From Massilia sp. PAMC28688 (GTDB taxonomy: Bacteria > Pseudomonadota > Gammaproteobacteria > Burkholderiales > Burkholderiaceae_D), in assembly GCF_019443445.1 (NCBI RefSeq), contig NZ_CP080378.1:3286001-3350000 (forward strand): a DNA stretch of 64,000 nt, written 5' to 3'. Shown here piece by piece: positions 31,784-40,761 of this stretch. A program made the position numbers and the translations under genes. Each line of letters opens with the position of its first letter. Within the stretch, counting starts at the first letter, position 1. The notes beneath the pieces were generated by a model that was not told the origin of the DNA, ran no database searches, and saw only the letters and a program-made list of their open reading frames with translations.

Positions 31784-32650
31784 TTAGCCTCGCAGCAGCG
31801 AGAGCACGCCGTTTGGCAGCGAGTTCGCCTGGGCCAGCATGGCGGTACCGGCCTGCTGCAGGATCTGGCTGCGCGTCAGGCTGGCCGTCTCGGAAGCGAA
31901 GTCCGTATCCTGGATCCGGCTGCGGGAAGCACTTTGCGATTCAATCGACACTTGCAGGTTGGCGACCACGGCTTCAAAGCGGTTCTGGGTGGCACCGTAA
32001 GTGGCGCGCTCGGAGTTGACCGTTTTCAGGGCCGCATCGAGGTTGTCGACCACGGTGGCGGTGGCGGTGGCATTACCGGTCAACACTGCGCGCCCTGCTG
32101 CCGTGTTGTCGGTGCCGGCAACAGCGGTGATGGTCGAATCGGTCGACATGTTCTTGGTCACGACGGTCACGCTGTCGTTGGAAGAGGTGCCTGCACCGAC
32201 CTGGAACGAGAAGCCGGCCGAGGTGGCGTCCGCACCCAGGATCTTCTTGCCGTTAAAGTCGGCGCCGCCCGTAATCCGCTGCACTTCTTTTGCCAGTTCG
32301 CCGAATTCCTGGTCCAGCGCTGCCTTGTCGTCCGTGCCGTTGGTGCTGTTCATGGACTGGATCGCCAGCTCACGCATGCGCTGCAGGTTGTCGCCCACTT
32401 TCGACAGCGAACCTTCGGCCGTCTGCGCCAGGGAGATGCCGTCATTGGCGTTGCGCATGGCCACGGTGTTGCCGCGGATTTGCGACGTCATGCGGTCGGC
32501 AATGGCCAGTCCCGCGGCGTCATCCTTGGCGCTGTTGATGCGCATGCCCGACGACAGGCGCTGCAGCGAAGTGGCAAGGGCGCCCTGCGATGAATTCAGA
32601 TTGCGCTGGGCGTTCATCGACGCGGTGTTGGTATTGATAAAAGCAGCCAT
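31784..32650 (-). CDS. fliC: Flagellin, tandem copy 5
   Basis: Filament subunit of 288 aa. It resembles copy 1 closely but has SSGMRINSAK for SSGLRINSAK, and SRIQDTDFASE where the other four have SRIMDTDFA. Both terminal assembly domains are complete. It is the first flagellin of the array in transcription order and has its own sigma-28 promoter and terminator. The ribosome-binding site AGGAG is followed by AATTAAA before ATG, slightly different from the other copies (AATTACC). Confidence 0.98.
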   Translation of the reverse strand: MAAFINTNTASMNAQRNLNSSQGALATSLQRLSSGMRINSAKDDAAGLAIADRMTSQIRGNTVAMRNANDGISLAQTAEGSLSKVGDNLQRMRELAIQSMNSTNGTDDKAALDQEFGELAKEVQRITGGADFNGKKILGADATSAGFSFQVGAGTSSNDSVTVVTKNMSTDSTITAVAGTDNTAAGRAVLTGNATATATVVDNLDAALKTVNSERATYGATQNRFEAVVANLQVSIESQSASRSRIQDTDFASETASLTRSQILQQAGTAMLAQANSLPNGVLSLLRG

Positions 32651-32752
32651 TTTAATTCTCCTGACAAATTACTTGGGTGGGCGACATTGCCGCGATACAC
32701 CTTGGTCTGTCCCGCCGGGTGAGGCGAGCCATTGAAACCGCAGTTGAATCTG

Positions 32753-32779
32753 GTAACGGTGATGTGCGTCAGAAGTTGA
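32753..32779 (-). promoter_or_regulatory. Sigma-28 promoter of flagellin 5
   Basis: Minus strand TCAACTTC, 11-base spacer, ACCGTTAC; the -35 box matches the flagellin 1 box at six of eight positions. The remainder of the 308-bp gap up to the next gene (32780-32958) shows no gene and no further signal that I can support. Confidence 0.72.
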
Positions 32780-32958
32780 TGGTGGGCCCGGCAAATAAAG
32801 CCGGCAAATAGTGCTCATGGTTACCCGCGGCGGCTCGCTAAAGCGGCAGGGAAGTGGCATTCTTGATGGCGAAAATAATTTTATTTTTTGCGGGATGAGG
32901 CGGGGCAAGCGGGCGCCCGGGTGCCTTGCGCACCACGGGCGTGGTCATTCAGACCAGG

Positions 32959-34551
32959 TCAGGGCGCGACCACGACCCGGTTCTTGCCGCTTTTTTTCGC
33001 TTCATACATGGCCTGGTCGGCCCGTTTGATCAGCGAGGCCTGGTCTTCATTGGGCTGGCGCAGCGCCACCCCGGCCGAGAAGGTGATCAAGAGTTTTTCA
33101 TTATCGTGCAGGAAAAAATGCTTGGTCAGCTCGCGCTGCACCCGCGTCATGGTCTGGGACGCCGCTTCCACCGTCGTTTCCGGCAGCAGGATCAGGAATT
33201 CTTCACCGCCAAAGCGGGCAATGACATCCATGGTGCGCACCGTATCCTTGACGATATTGACCAGGTGCCTGAGCGCATTGTCGCCCGCCTGGTGGCCATA
33301 CGTGTCATTCAGGCGCTTGAAGTCGTCCAGGTCCAGCAGCGCAATGCACAGCGGCGTGCCGCGGCGGTCGGCGCGCGCGCTTTCGCGCTCGTAGACATCA
33401 TCGAGCCCGCGCCGGTTGAGGCTGCCCGTGAGCTGGTCTTCCCGCACCAGTTCGCTCATATGCTGCAGTTTCGCTTCCAGTGAATGGATGCGCTGCTCGG
33501 CTTCCTGCACTTCCTGGCGCGCCTGGACCATGCGGTCGCGCGCTTCCAGCGCTTCGGCCTGGATGGCGCGCGTTTCCTTGAGCAGCTCGTCGAGAATGCT
33601 GTTGAGGTCGTCAATATTGGTGGCCGTGCTGATCTGTTCCGACAAGCCGCCTATCCTGGCCGAAAAGTCTCCCGTGGAACTGGCCACGGAACCGAGGCGG
33701 TCGATGAAGGTCATCATCATGTTCTTGACCGTGACTTTTACATCCGACAGGCTGTGCTTGAGCTGGCCTTGCTTGTAGATGACTTCCTTGAGGCTGCGGG
33801 TGGCGTCTTCCAGCTGGCGCGGGTCGATCGGGCCGGCAATGAGCGTCTGCACCACGTCGACCTGGCCGCGGATCCAGCTGCCTTCGTCCAGCAGTTCGCT
33901 CACGTTTTCCAGCAGCAGGCGCAGCAGGCGCATGAGCAGGTCGTGCTGTTCGGCCACGTCGCCGCTCTTGATCTCGATCTGGTAGCACAGTTGCTTGAGG
34001 CGCGCGTTCAGGTCGGCCAGCGCTTCGTCGGAATGGGCCTGCTTGGCCGCCGCGCCCAGCGCCTCGGCTTCGGCCACGATGGCGGGCGAGCCTTCGGCCA
34101 GGGCGGCCACGGCAAAGCACAAGGTGCGGCTGAGCATGTCGCGCAGCTGGCGGCTGCCGGCGTTTTCGCCCGGCGGCGCCGCATCGATCAGGCTGGCCTT
34201 GCGGAAGTGCTTGTCCACCAGCTGGGCCAGGGTGCGTCCGTAGGAATCCCAGTCGCGCACCTTGCCGGCGCGCTGCAGGCGGCGCCCGAATTCGTGCAGC
34301 TCGCCCGGGGTATCGTGCAGGCGGGTGGCAAACTCGGCCAGCATGGCGTCGGCGCCATGGTCCGCCTCAGGCGCCGGCGCGGCAGGCGGCTCGCTGATGC
34401 CGGCAATCTCGTTGTAGATGACGGCGTAGTTCTGCGGCGTGGGCGCAATGCGCCCTGCGGCCAGGCGCCGGAAGGCTTCGCGCGCTATCTCGACCGGGTT
34501 GTCGGCGGATGGCGCGCCCGCGGGCGCAGCTGGCGGTTTGATAGTTGACAT
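32959..34551 (-). CDS. GGDEF-domain diguanylate cyclase
   Basis: Soluble protein of 530 aa predicted to make c-di-GMP from two GTP. The C-terminal GGDEF domain starts near residue 370 (REDQLTGSLNRRGLDDVYER) and has the active-site signature GGEEF. An RxxD inhibitory I-site (RTMD) lies five residues earlier, so product inhibition is expected. The N-terminus (AFRRLAAGRIAPTPQNYAVI and following) is a helical sensory region, followed by a long coiled coil (EALEARDRMVQARQEVQEAE). No membrane segments are seen. The start ATG (MSTIKPPA) has no strong ribosome-binding site; an in-frame TTG 84 bp upstream is less likely. With ycgR nearby, a role in motility control is plausible. Confidence 0.9.
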   Translation of the reverse strand: MSTIKPPAAPAGAPSADNPVEIAREAFRRLAAGRIAPTPQNYAVIYNEIAGISEPPAAPAPEADHGADAMLAEFATRLHDTPGELHEFGRRLQRAGKVRDWDSYGRTLAQLVDKHFRKASLIDAAPPGENAGSRQLRDMLSRTLCFAVAALAEGSPAIVAEAEALGAAAKQAHSDEALADLNARLKQLCYQIEIKSGDVAEQHDLLMRLLRLLLENVSELLDEGSWIRGQVDVVQTLIAGPIDPRQLEDATRSLKEVIYKQGQLKHSLSDVKVTVKNMMMTFIDRLGSVASSTGDFSARIGGLSEQISTATNIDDLNSILDELLKETRAIQAEALEARDRMVQARQEVQEAEQRIHSLEAKLQHMSELVREDQLTGSLNRRGLDDVYERESARADRRGTPLCIALLDLDDFKRLNDTYGHQAGDNALRHLVNIVKDTVRTMDVIARFGGEEFLILLPETTVEAASQTMTRVQRELTKHFFLHDNEKLLITFSAGVALRQPNEDQASLIKRADQAMYEAKKSGKNRVVVAP

Positions 34552-34666
34552 TGTAGTACGCAAGCCTTGGTCAATATGCAGCGATTCTTGCAGAATCGGC
34601 GAAAGGCCAGTGTAGCATTGCTTGGGAAAAAGCAATAACGCTTGCGGATGGCTGTGCGCCGCGCCC

Positions 34667-35314
34667 CTATTCGATCAGCTGGTTCTTGATGGCGTAATGG
34701 GTCAGCTCGGCACTGTTTTTCAGTTTCATCTTGACCAGCAGGCGGGCGCGGTATTCGCTGACGGTCTTGACCGAAAGCGACAATTCTTCGGCGATGGCGC
34801 TGACCGTCTTGCCGGAGGCGATCATGGTCAGGGTCTGGTATTCGCGGTCCGAGAGCGCGTCGTGCAGCGGTGCTTCGTGGTTGTCGCCAATCGAGCTGGC
34901 CAGTTCCTGGGCCAGGGCCGCGCTCACATATTTCTGTCCCGTGGCCACCTGGCGGATGGCCGTGACGAGCTCGCGCGGGGCACTCTGCTTGGTCAGGTAG
35001 CCCGAGGCGCCCGCCTTGAGCGAGCGGATCGCGTACTGGTCTTCGCGGTGCATCGACAGCATCAGGACGGCAATGTCCGGGTTTTCCTTCTTGACCTGCT
35101 TGAGCACCTCGATGCCGCTGCGGTCGGGCATGGAAATATCGAGCAGCATCACGTGGCATTTCGATTTGCGAAACAGCTGGATGGCATCAATGCCGTTCTC
35201 GGCTTCGCCGGCCACGATGATGTCGGGCGACTCGGCAAGGATCTGCTTGAGGCCTTCGCGCACGATGGCGTGGTCGTCGGCAATAAAGACGCGGATGGTG
35301 GCTTTTTGTGTCAT
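34667..35314 (-). CDS. NarL/LuxR-family response regulator
   Basis: Two-component transcription factor of 215 aa. The receiver domain has the acidic pair D13-D14, the phosphoacceptor D59 in VMLLDISMPD and the conserved lysine in GYLTKQSAP. The C-terminal LuxR-type helix-turn-helix is SDREYQTLTMIASGKTVSAI AEELSLSVKTVSEY. The start ATG overlaps the stop of the histidine kinase gene by 4 bp, so the two form a cognate pair. Target genes are unknown. Confidence 0.94.
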   Translation of the reverse strand: MTQKATIRVFIADDHAIVREGLKQILAESPDIIVAGEAENGIDAIQLFRKSKCHVMLLDISMPDRSGIEVLKQVKKENPDIAVLMLSMHREDQYAIRSLKAGASGYLTKQSAPRELVTAIRQVATGQKYVSAALAQELASSIGDNHEAPLHDALSDREYQTLTMIASGKTVSAIAEELSLSVKTVSEYRARLLVKMKLKNSAELTHYAIKNQLIE

Positions 35315-36438
35315 TGGGACAAGTTACCCGTTTCAGTGGCTGGCTGCATTATCGCCGCTGGCGGCGCATCCAGGCCAATTTTGATGCACACCCGGGTGCC
35401 GCCGCCGGCCGCATCTGACAGCGTCATGGTGCCGCCCAGCGCGCGCGCACGCTCGTTCATGCCGCGCAGGCCAAACGAGCCGGGCTTCTTGCGGTCGTCT
35501 TCAGCGATGCCTACGCCATTGTCGGCAATATCGAGCACCACGTGCTGGTCCTGGCGGGCCAGGCGCACCGTGACCTGGCTGGCGCGCGCATGCTTGGCGA
35601 TGTTGGTCAGCGCTTCCTGGAAGATGCGGAACAATGCCGTGGCACGGTCGACGTCCAGTTCAATGTCGGTGCCGCTGCTGGAAAACGCGCACGATATGCC
35701 ATTTTGTTTTTCAAACTCGCCGCTTTGCCATTCGAGCGCGGCCACCAGGCCAAAGTCGAGCATGGTGGGGCGCAGGTCCAGCGCAATGCGGTGCACGGCG
35801 TCAATGGTACGGTCGACCAGGGCATCGACATAGGCGGCGCGCTCGGCCAGCTGCGGTTCGTCCGGCGGCAGGCGCTGGGTCAGCATCATGAGCGCCATCT
35901 TGATCGCGGTGAGGTTGCCACCCAGGTCGTCGTGGATCTCGCGCGCAATGCGGGTGCGTTCCTGCTCCTTGACCCGCTCGATGTGGGCCGTCAGTTCGGC
36001 CAGCCGCGCGCGCGAGCGCGTCACTTCCAGCTGCTCCAGCTTGCTCGCAGTGATGTTGGTCATGATGCCTTCCCAGTGCACGCTGCCCGGTGGCGAGGGC
36101 AGGGCGCGCGGGGTCGAGCGCAGGTTGATCCATTTCTGGTCGCCATACTCCTGCACCCAGATGCGGCCTTCCCAGTTCCAGCCTGTCAGGGCGCGTGCGG
36201 AGGCATGCATGGCATCCAGATAGCCCTGGCGGTCTTCCGGCACAATCAATTCCAAAAAGCGTTCGGGATGCTGCTGCAGTTCGGCAGCAGGCAGGCCGAG
36301 CAGGGCGGCGCAGCCTTCCGACAGGTAGGGAAAGGATACCGTGCCGTCCGCTTGCAGGATGAACTGGTAGACCAGGCCCGGCGTATTGCTGACGAACAGC
36401 TGCATCAGGTCGGCAATATTGGGCGGGACAGGGGGCAT
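35311..36438 (-). CDS. PAS-domain sensor histidine kinase (HisKA_3/NarX type)
   Basis: Cytoplasmic kinase of 375 aa; no membrane helices or signal peptide are visible. A PAS fold occupies residues about 10-135 (GLVYQFILQADGTVSFPYLS, ending WEGIMTNITASKL). The dimerisation and phosphoacceptor segment RTRIAREIHDDLGGNLTAIK has the phosphorylated His at residue 169. The ATPase domain has DNGVGIAEDD and GSFGLRGMNERARALGG. It overlaps the downstream response regulator gene by 4 bp. The signal for the PAS domain is unknown. Confidence 0.93.
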   Translation of the reverse strand: MPPVPPNIADLMQLFVSNTPGLVYQFILQADGTVSFPYLSEGCAALLGLPAAELQQHPERFLELIVPEDRQGYLDAMHASARALTGWNWEGRIWVQEYGDQKWINLRSTPRALPSPPGSVHWEGIMTNITASKLEQLEVTRSRARLAELTAHIERVKEQERTRIAREIHDDLGGNLTAIKMALMMLTQRLPPDEPQLAERAAYVDALVDRTIDAVHRIALDLRPTMLDFGLVAALEWQSGEFEKQNGISCAFSSSGTDIELDVDRATALFRIFQEALTNIAKHARASQVTVRLARQDQHVVLDIADNGVGIAEDDRKKPGSFGLRGMNERARALGGTMTLSDAAGGGTRVCIKIGLDAPPAAIMQPATETGNLSQ

Positions 36439-36513
36439 CTTGGCTCGATGAAAAGGTGATGCAAGCGATCATACGATAAACTGGCGTGGCCATCCACAGC
36501 AAGGAAGCCTGGA

Positions 36514-37236
36514 ATGAAGCGTGTATTGCTGACACTACTGTTATCCGCCCTGGCCGCCGCTGGCAGTGCCAGCCCGGCACGCTATACCGTGGTGACGGTC
36601 GATACCAGCGAAGATCAGCTGCAATTGTTTTGGGGCGACGCGGCCGGCAAACCGTTTCGCGGTTTTGCGCCGCTCAATGCCTGGCTGGCGCAGCAGGGCC
36701 GGGAGCTCGTATTCGCCACCAACGCGGGCATGTACCATCCCGATTTCTCGCCCGTCGGCTTGCTTGTCATCGAGGGCAGGGAAGTGTCGCCCCTGAACCT
36801 GGGCAAGGCGCGTGGCAATTTCTTTCTGAAGCCCAATGGCGTGTTTCTGGTCGGGCCCGATGGCCCCCAGGTGGTGGCCTCTTCCGAATACCCGGCGCTG
36901 GCGCGCGGCGTGCGCATTGCCACCCAGTCCGGTCCGCTGCTGCTGCGCCACGGACGGATACACCCCGCGTTCAAGAAAGATTCCAGGTCGCGGCATATCC
37001 GCAACGGCGTGGGCGTGGTCGGCAACAAGGCCATCTTTGTCATCAGCGACGATCCCGTGACGTTTCATGAATTTGCCCTGTTCATGCGCGATGAGCTTGG
37101 CTGCCGCGATGCCCTCTACCTCGATGGCTCCATCTCCAGCCTGTACGACAAGGAGCAGGGGCGCCAGGATCTGCGCGGCTTGCTCGGGCCCATGATTGCC
37201 ATTACCGCGCCTCTGGGCGCTCAAGTGATACGGTAA
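36514..37236 (+). CDS. Phosphodiester glycosidase family protein (DUF2233), exported
   Basis: A 240-aa protein with a signal peptide (MKRVLLTLLLSALAAAGSAS). The NAGPA/DUF2233 fold is suggested by FATNAGMYHPDFSPVGLLVI, then NGVFLVGPDG and DALYLDGSISSLY near the end; relatives cleave phosphodiester-linked sugars. It is probably periplasmic. AAGGAAGCCTGGA before the ATG is a good ribosome-binding region. It diverges from the histidine kinase and precedes greB, with no obvious functional link to either. Confidence 0.82.
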   Translation: MKRVLLTLLLSALAAAGSASPARYTVVTVDTSEDQLQLFWGDAAGKPFRGFAPLNAWLAQQGRELVFATNAGMYHPDFSPVGLLVIEGREVSPLNLGKARGNFFLKPNGVFLVGPDGPQVVASSEYPALARGVRIATQSGPLLLRHGRIHPAFKKDSRSRHIRNGVGVVGNKAIFVISDDPVTFHEFALFMRDELGCRDALYLDGSISSLYDKEQGRQDLRGLLGPMIAITAPLGAQVIR

Positions 37237-37301
37237 TTGCATTGTGCTATTGAAATCCGTATCAAAACGACGCTGCTGCTGCGCGCCGGTACAATGGTGT
37301 T

Positions 37302-37865
37302 ATGAATAAAGCATTTGTCAAAGAATCCGATCACGATGACGACGAGGAAGCGCTCGCCCTGGCGCAAGCCATTCCTGCTGGCGCCAAGAATTACATCACG
37401 CCGGCCGGCTATCAGCGCATCAAGGATGAGCTGCTCGAGCTGATCGATGTCGAGCGGCCCGAGGTCGTCAAGGTGGTCCACTGGGCCGCGTCCAATGGCG
37501 ACCGCTCGGAAAACGGCGACTACATCTACGGCAAGCGGCGCCTGCGCCAGATTGACGGGCGTATCCGCTTTCTCACCAAGCGCATGGATTCGGCTGCCGT
37601 GGTCGACCCCAGCCTCCATCACGGCAATGACCAGATCTTTTTTGGCGCCACCGTTCAGTATCGCAATGCCGCAGGCGAGGAGCACACCGTCACGATTGTC
37701 GGCGTCGACGAACTCGATCCCCTCAAGGGCAAGATCAGCTGGGTTTCGCCCGTGGCACGCGCCCTGACCAAGGCCCGTGAAGGCGACCTGGTCACCTTGC
37801 AGACCCCGCTCGGAGCCGAAGAGCTGGAAGTGATCAGCGTGAGCTACCCGGCACCGTCGGCCTAG
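37302..37865 (+). CDS. greB: Transcription elongation factor GreB
   Basis: Cleavage factor for backtracked RNA polymerase (187 aa). The N-terminal coiled coil includes ITPAGYQRIKDELLELIDVE RPEVVKVVHW and the GDRSENGDYIYGKRRLRQID tip with the acidic residues needed for cleavage. The C-terminal FKBP-like domain follows (VTIVGVDELDPLKGKISWVS, then SPVARALTKAREGD). The sequence from GDRSENGDYIYG marks it as GreB rather than GreA. The N-terminal 25 residues are an acidic extension. Confidence 0.95.
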   Translation: MNKAFVKESDHDDDEEALALAQAIPAGAKNYITPAGYQRIKDELLELIDVERPEVVKVVHWAASNGDRSENGDYIYGKRRLRQIDGRIRFLTKRMDSAAVVDPSLHHGNDQIFFGATVQYRNAAGEEHTVTIVGVDELDPLKGKISWVSPVARALTKAREGDLVTLQTPLGAEELEVISVSYPAPSA

Positions 37866-37959
37866 GCTGCCCGCTGCGGGCAAAAAAACTTGCTCGTTTT
37901 GAATCCGAATCGGCAAGCGCTGCGAATAAGTAGTCATACCAATAATATTTGATCTGACT

Positions 37960-39987
37960 ATGACCACTTTACACATTGTACGTCCCGTGATGACACTCCT
38001 TGCTTTTGCCTGCGCCTCCGCCTTTGCCGCAGAGGAAACGCAGGAGCCGGCCAAGGTCGTCATTGCCGCCTCCCGCATCAGCCAGATCGGCGTGGCCGAT
38101 TCCGCCAACAGCGGCGTGGTGACACAGCAGCAAATGGAGGCGCGCACCGTGTACCGCCCCGGTGAACTGCTCGAAGCCACGCCCGGCCTGATCGTGAGCC
38201 AGCACAGTGGCGAAGGCAAGGCCAATCAGTTTTATCTGCGCGGCTTCAATCTCGATCACGGCACCGACCTGCGCACCACGGTCGACGGCATGCTGGTCAA
38301 CCAGCGCAGCCACGCCCATGGCCAGGGCTGGACCGATCTCAATTTCCTGATCCCGGAACTGGCCACGCGGCTGGAATACCGCAAAGGCCCCTACCACGTG
38401 GACGAGGGCGATTTTGCCGCCGCCGGGGCGCTGGCCGTGCGCTACGCCGACACGCTGCAAAGCGGCGTGGCCAGCATCGGCGTGGGGCAGAACGGCTTTC
38501 GCCGCATGCTGCTGGCCGATTCGCCCAGGGCCGGCAAGGGCAACCTGCTGTACGCGCTCGAGCTGTTCCACAATGATGGCCCGTTCACGCGCGGCGACAA
38601 CTTCAACAAGGTCAACGCCGTGCTGCGCTACAGCCAGGGCACGGGCGCCAACGGGCTGGATGTGACGGCCATGGCCTACAAGGGCCGCTGGGACGCGACC
38701 GACCAGATCCCGCAGCGTGCCGTGAACGACGGCCGCCTGGGGCGTTTTGACGCGGTCGACTACACCGACGGCGGCTCGGCGCACCGCTACAGCCTGTCCG
38801 GCAACTGGCGCGCCGATGGCGGGCGCGGCGCGAGCCGCGTGAACGCCTATGTGGTGGCCAATGAGCTCGATCTGTACTCCAACTTCACCTACTTCCTCGA
38901 CGATCCGCTCAATGGCGACCAGTTCGCCCAGCCCGACCGGCGCGTGACCACGGGTCTGAATGCCGACCATCGCTGGGGAGCGCACCGGATCGGCTTCCAG
39001 CTCCAGAACGATAATATTTATAACGGTTTATATGATACCGTCGCGCGCCAGCGCCGCGCCACCACGCGCGAAGACCACATCGTCGAGACCAGCGCCGCCG
39101 TGTTCTATGAGGCCAGCAACAAGTGGAGCGACAAGTTCCGCACCGTGGCCGGTCTGCGCATGGACCACTACCGCTTTGACGTATCGAGCGACCTGGCCGC
39201 GAACTCGGGCCGCAGCCGCGCCAGCAAGGCCAGTCCCGCCGTGAGCCTGATCTTCGGACCCTGGGCCAGGACCGAGCTTTACGTTAATGCGGGACGCGGG
39301 TTTCACAGCAACGATGCACGCGGCACCGTCATTGCCATCGATCCCAAGAGCGGTGAAGCGGTGGACCGCGTGACGCCGCTGGTGCGCGCCACCGGCATGG
39401 AGCTGGGCCTGCGCAGTGAATACATCGACGGGCTGCAAAGCTCCTTCTCGCTGTACCGGCTCGATTTTGATTCCGAGCTGGTGTTCGTGGGCGACGCCGG
39501 TACTACCGAAGCAGGGCGCCCCAGCCGTCGTACCGGCTTCGAGTTTTCCAACTATTACAGGGCCAGCCGCTACCTCACCATCGATGCCGACCTTGCGTTT
39601 GCGCGCGCCCGCTTTCGCGATGCCGATCCGGCCGGCCGCCGCATCAGCGGCGCCGTCGAGGGCGTCGCCTCGTTCGCGCTCGCGTTCGACAATGTGGGCC
39701 CGTGGTACGGCGCCCTGCAGTGGCGCTACTTCGGGCCGCGTCCCCTGATCGAATCGAACGCCGTGCGTTCGCGAGCCACCTCCACCATCAACGGGCGCAT
39801 TGGCTACAACATCAGCCCACGCATGAAAATTGAAGTGGAAGGCTTCAACCTGGCCAACCGGCGCGATTCGGCCATTGACTACTTCTACGAGTCGCGCCTG
39901 CGGGGCGAGGCCGAGGCGGTGGAAGACATCCACTTTCACCCGGTGGAGTCGCGCTCGTTCCGCGTGACCTTGAACACGGCGTTTTAG
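37960..39987 (+). CDS. TonB-dependent outer-membrane receptor
   Basis: Outer-membrane transporter of 675 aa. A signal peptide (MTLLAFACASAFA) is followed by a plug domain with VYRPGELLEATPGLIVSQHS, QFYLRGFNLDHGTDL and TTVDGMLVNQRSHAHGQG. The 22-strand barrel runs to the end, which finishes with the typical terminal aromatic (RSFRVTLNTAF). The ligand is not determinable; the heme-oxygenase-like gene right behind it hints at heme or another iron source. The start has no strong ribosome-binding site. No Fur box was recognised in the 94 bp upstream. Confidence 0.92.
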   Translation: MTTLHIVRPVMTLLAFACASAFAAEETQEPAKVVIAASRISQIGVADSANSGVVTQQQMEARTVYRPGELLEATPGLIVSQHSGEGKANQFYLRGFNLDHGTDLRTTVDGMLVNQRSHAHGQGWTDLNFLIPELATRLEYRKGPYHVDEGDFAAAGALAVRYADTLQSGVASIGVGQNGFRRMLLADSPRAGKGNLLYALELFHNDGPFTRGDNFNKVNAVLRYSQGTGANGLDVTAMAYKGRWDATDQIPQRAVNDGRLGRFDAVDYTDGGSAHRYSLSGNWRADGGRGASRVNAYVVANELDLYSNFTYFLDDPLNGDQFAQPDRRVTTGLNADHRWGAHRIGFQLQNDNIYNGLYDTVARQRRATTREDHIVETSAAVFYEASNKWSDKFRTVAGLRMDHYRFDVSSDLAANSGRSRASKASPAVSLIFGPWARTELYVNAGRGFHSNDARGTVIAIDPKSGEAVDRVTPLVRATGMELGLRSEYIDGLQSSFSLYRLDFDSELVFVGDAGTTEAGRPSRRTGFEFSNYYRASRYLTIDADLAFARARFRDADPAGRRISGAVEGVASFALAFDNVGPWYGALQWRYFGPRPLIESNAVRSRATSTINGRIGYNISPRMKIEVEGFNLANRRDSAIDYFYESRLRGEAEAVEDIHFHPVESRSFRVTLNTAF

Positions 39988-40045
39988 CCTTGCCCCGCGA
40001 CGGGGCTGATAAACTACGCCTCTTCGATGTTTAGCGGAGTTACCC

Positions 40046-40657
40046 ATCAAGCCCTCGTCCGATCAGGCGCCAGACGACGTTCTGGCCTCCCTTCGCCTTG
40101 CCACCGCCGAGCGCCACGCGCTGCTCGATAGCGGCCTGGCCATCGCCAGTGCCGACGCCTCGCTGCAGGACTACCAGCAGCATTTGCGCATGCTGCTGGC
40201 GTGGATCGCACCGCTGGAAGCGTGGCTATCCACGTTTGCCGACGGACCGCAGGCCCATCCCATGCTGCCGCCACTGGCGCGCGCGGCGCTGCTTGCCAAT
40301 GATCTGGCTCACCCGTCCATGCCGCCTGCGCAACCGATGCCATTTGATGACCGGCCATGGCCTGCCCGTGCCAGTGCCGCCTATCGCTGGGGTGTCTGTT
40401 ATGTGGTGGAGGGATCGCAGCTTGGCGGGGCAGTACTATATCAGCGCCTGAAACAGCAACTGGCGCCCCATCCGCTGTCTTACCTGCAGGGCGAACGGCA
40501 CGGCCCGGGGCCACGCTGGCGGGCATTCATGCTCGCCCTGCGCGAACAGGTGCAAGGTGAACATGCCATCGCCGAGGCCTGCCGTGGCGCGCGCGATGCG
40601 TTTGACCGCATTCTGGCGCTGCGCGCGCCGCAAGATTGCCGTTTCAGCAACGGATGA
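40046..40657 (+). CDS. Heme-oxygenase-like protein, probable non-ATG start
   Basis: The conserved reading frame encodes about 203 aa resembling bacterial biliverdin-forming heme oxygenases of the BphO type. LASLRLATAERHALLDSGL would supply the proximal heme His (H24), and RWGVCYVVEGSQLGGAVLYQ is the distal-helix glycine motif. No ATG, GTG or TTG occurs in frame before the His; the first TTG (40184) would remove it. GGAG at 40036-40039 lies six bases before an ATC codon, which I take as the start, by analogy with rare AUU starts such as infC. A sequencing error or a point-mutated ATG is the alternative. It follows the TonB receptor by 58 bp. Confidence 0.6.
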   Translation: MKPSSDQAPDDVLASLRLATAERHALLDSGLAIASADASLQDYQQHLRMLLAWIAPLEAWLSTFADGPQAHPMLPPLARAALLANDLAHPSMPPAQPMPFDDRPWPARASAAYRWGVCYVVEGSQLGGAVLYQRLKQQLAPHPLSYLQGERHGPGPRWRAFMLALREQVQGEHAIAEACRGARDAFDRILALRAPQDCRFSNG

Positions 40658-40761
40658 ACACTCCAATGCTGGAAAACGGCTATTAGTTTGACAGCAAATT
40701 CCCTGTCAGGATACTCTTCGCTACTGTTCCTATATTAGAACAAGCATAGACAGGCGAACAC

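Noticed and set aside
37866..37890. Hairpin TGCCCG-CTG-CGGGCA with an A tract after greB
   Set aside because: The tract after the hairpin is A on the plus strand, and on the minus strand the T tract comes before the stem, so it is not a standard terminator for either direction.
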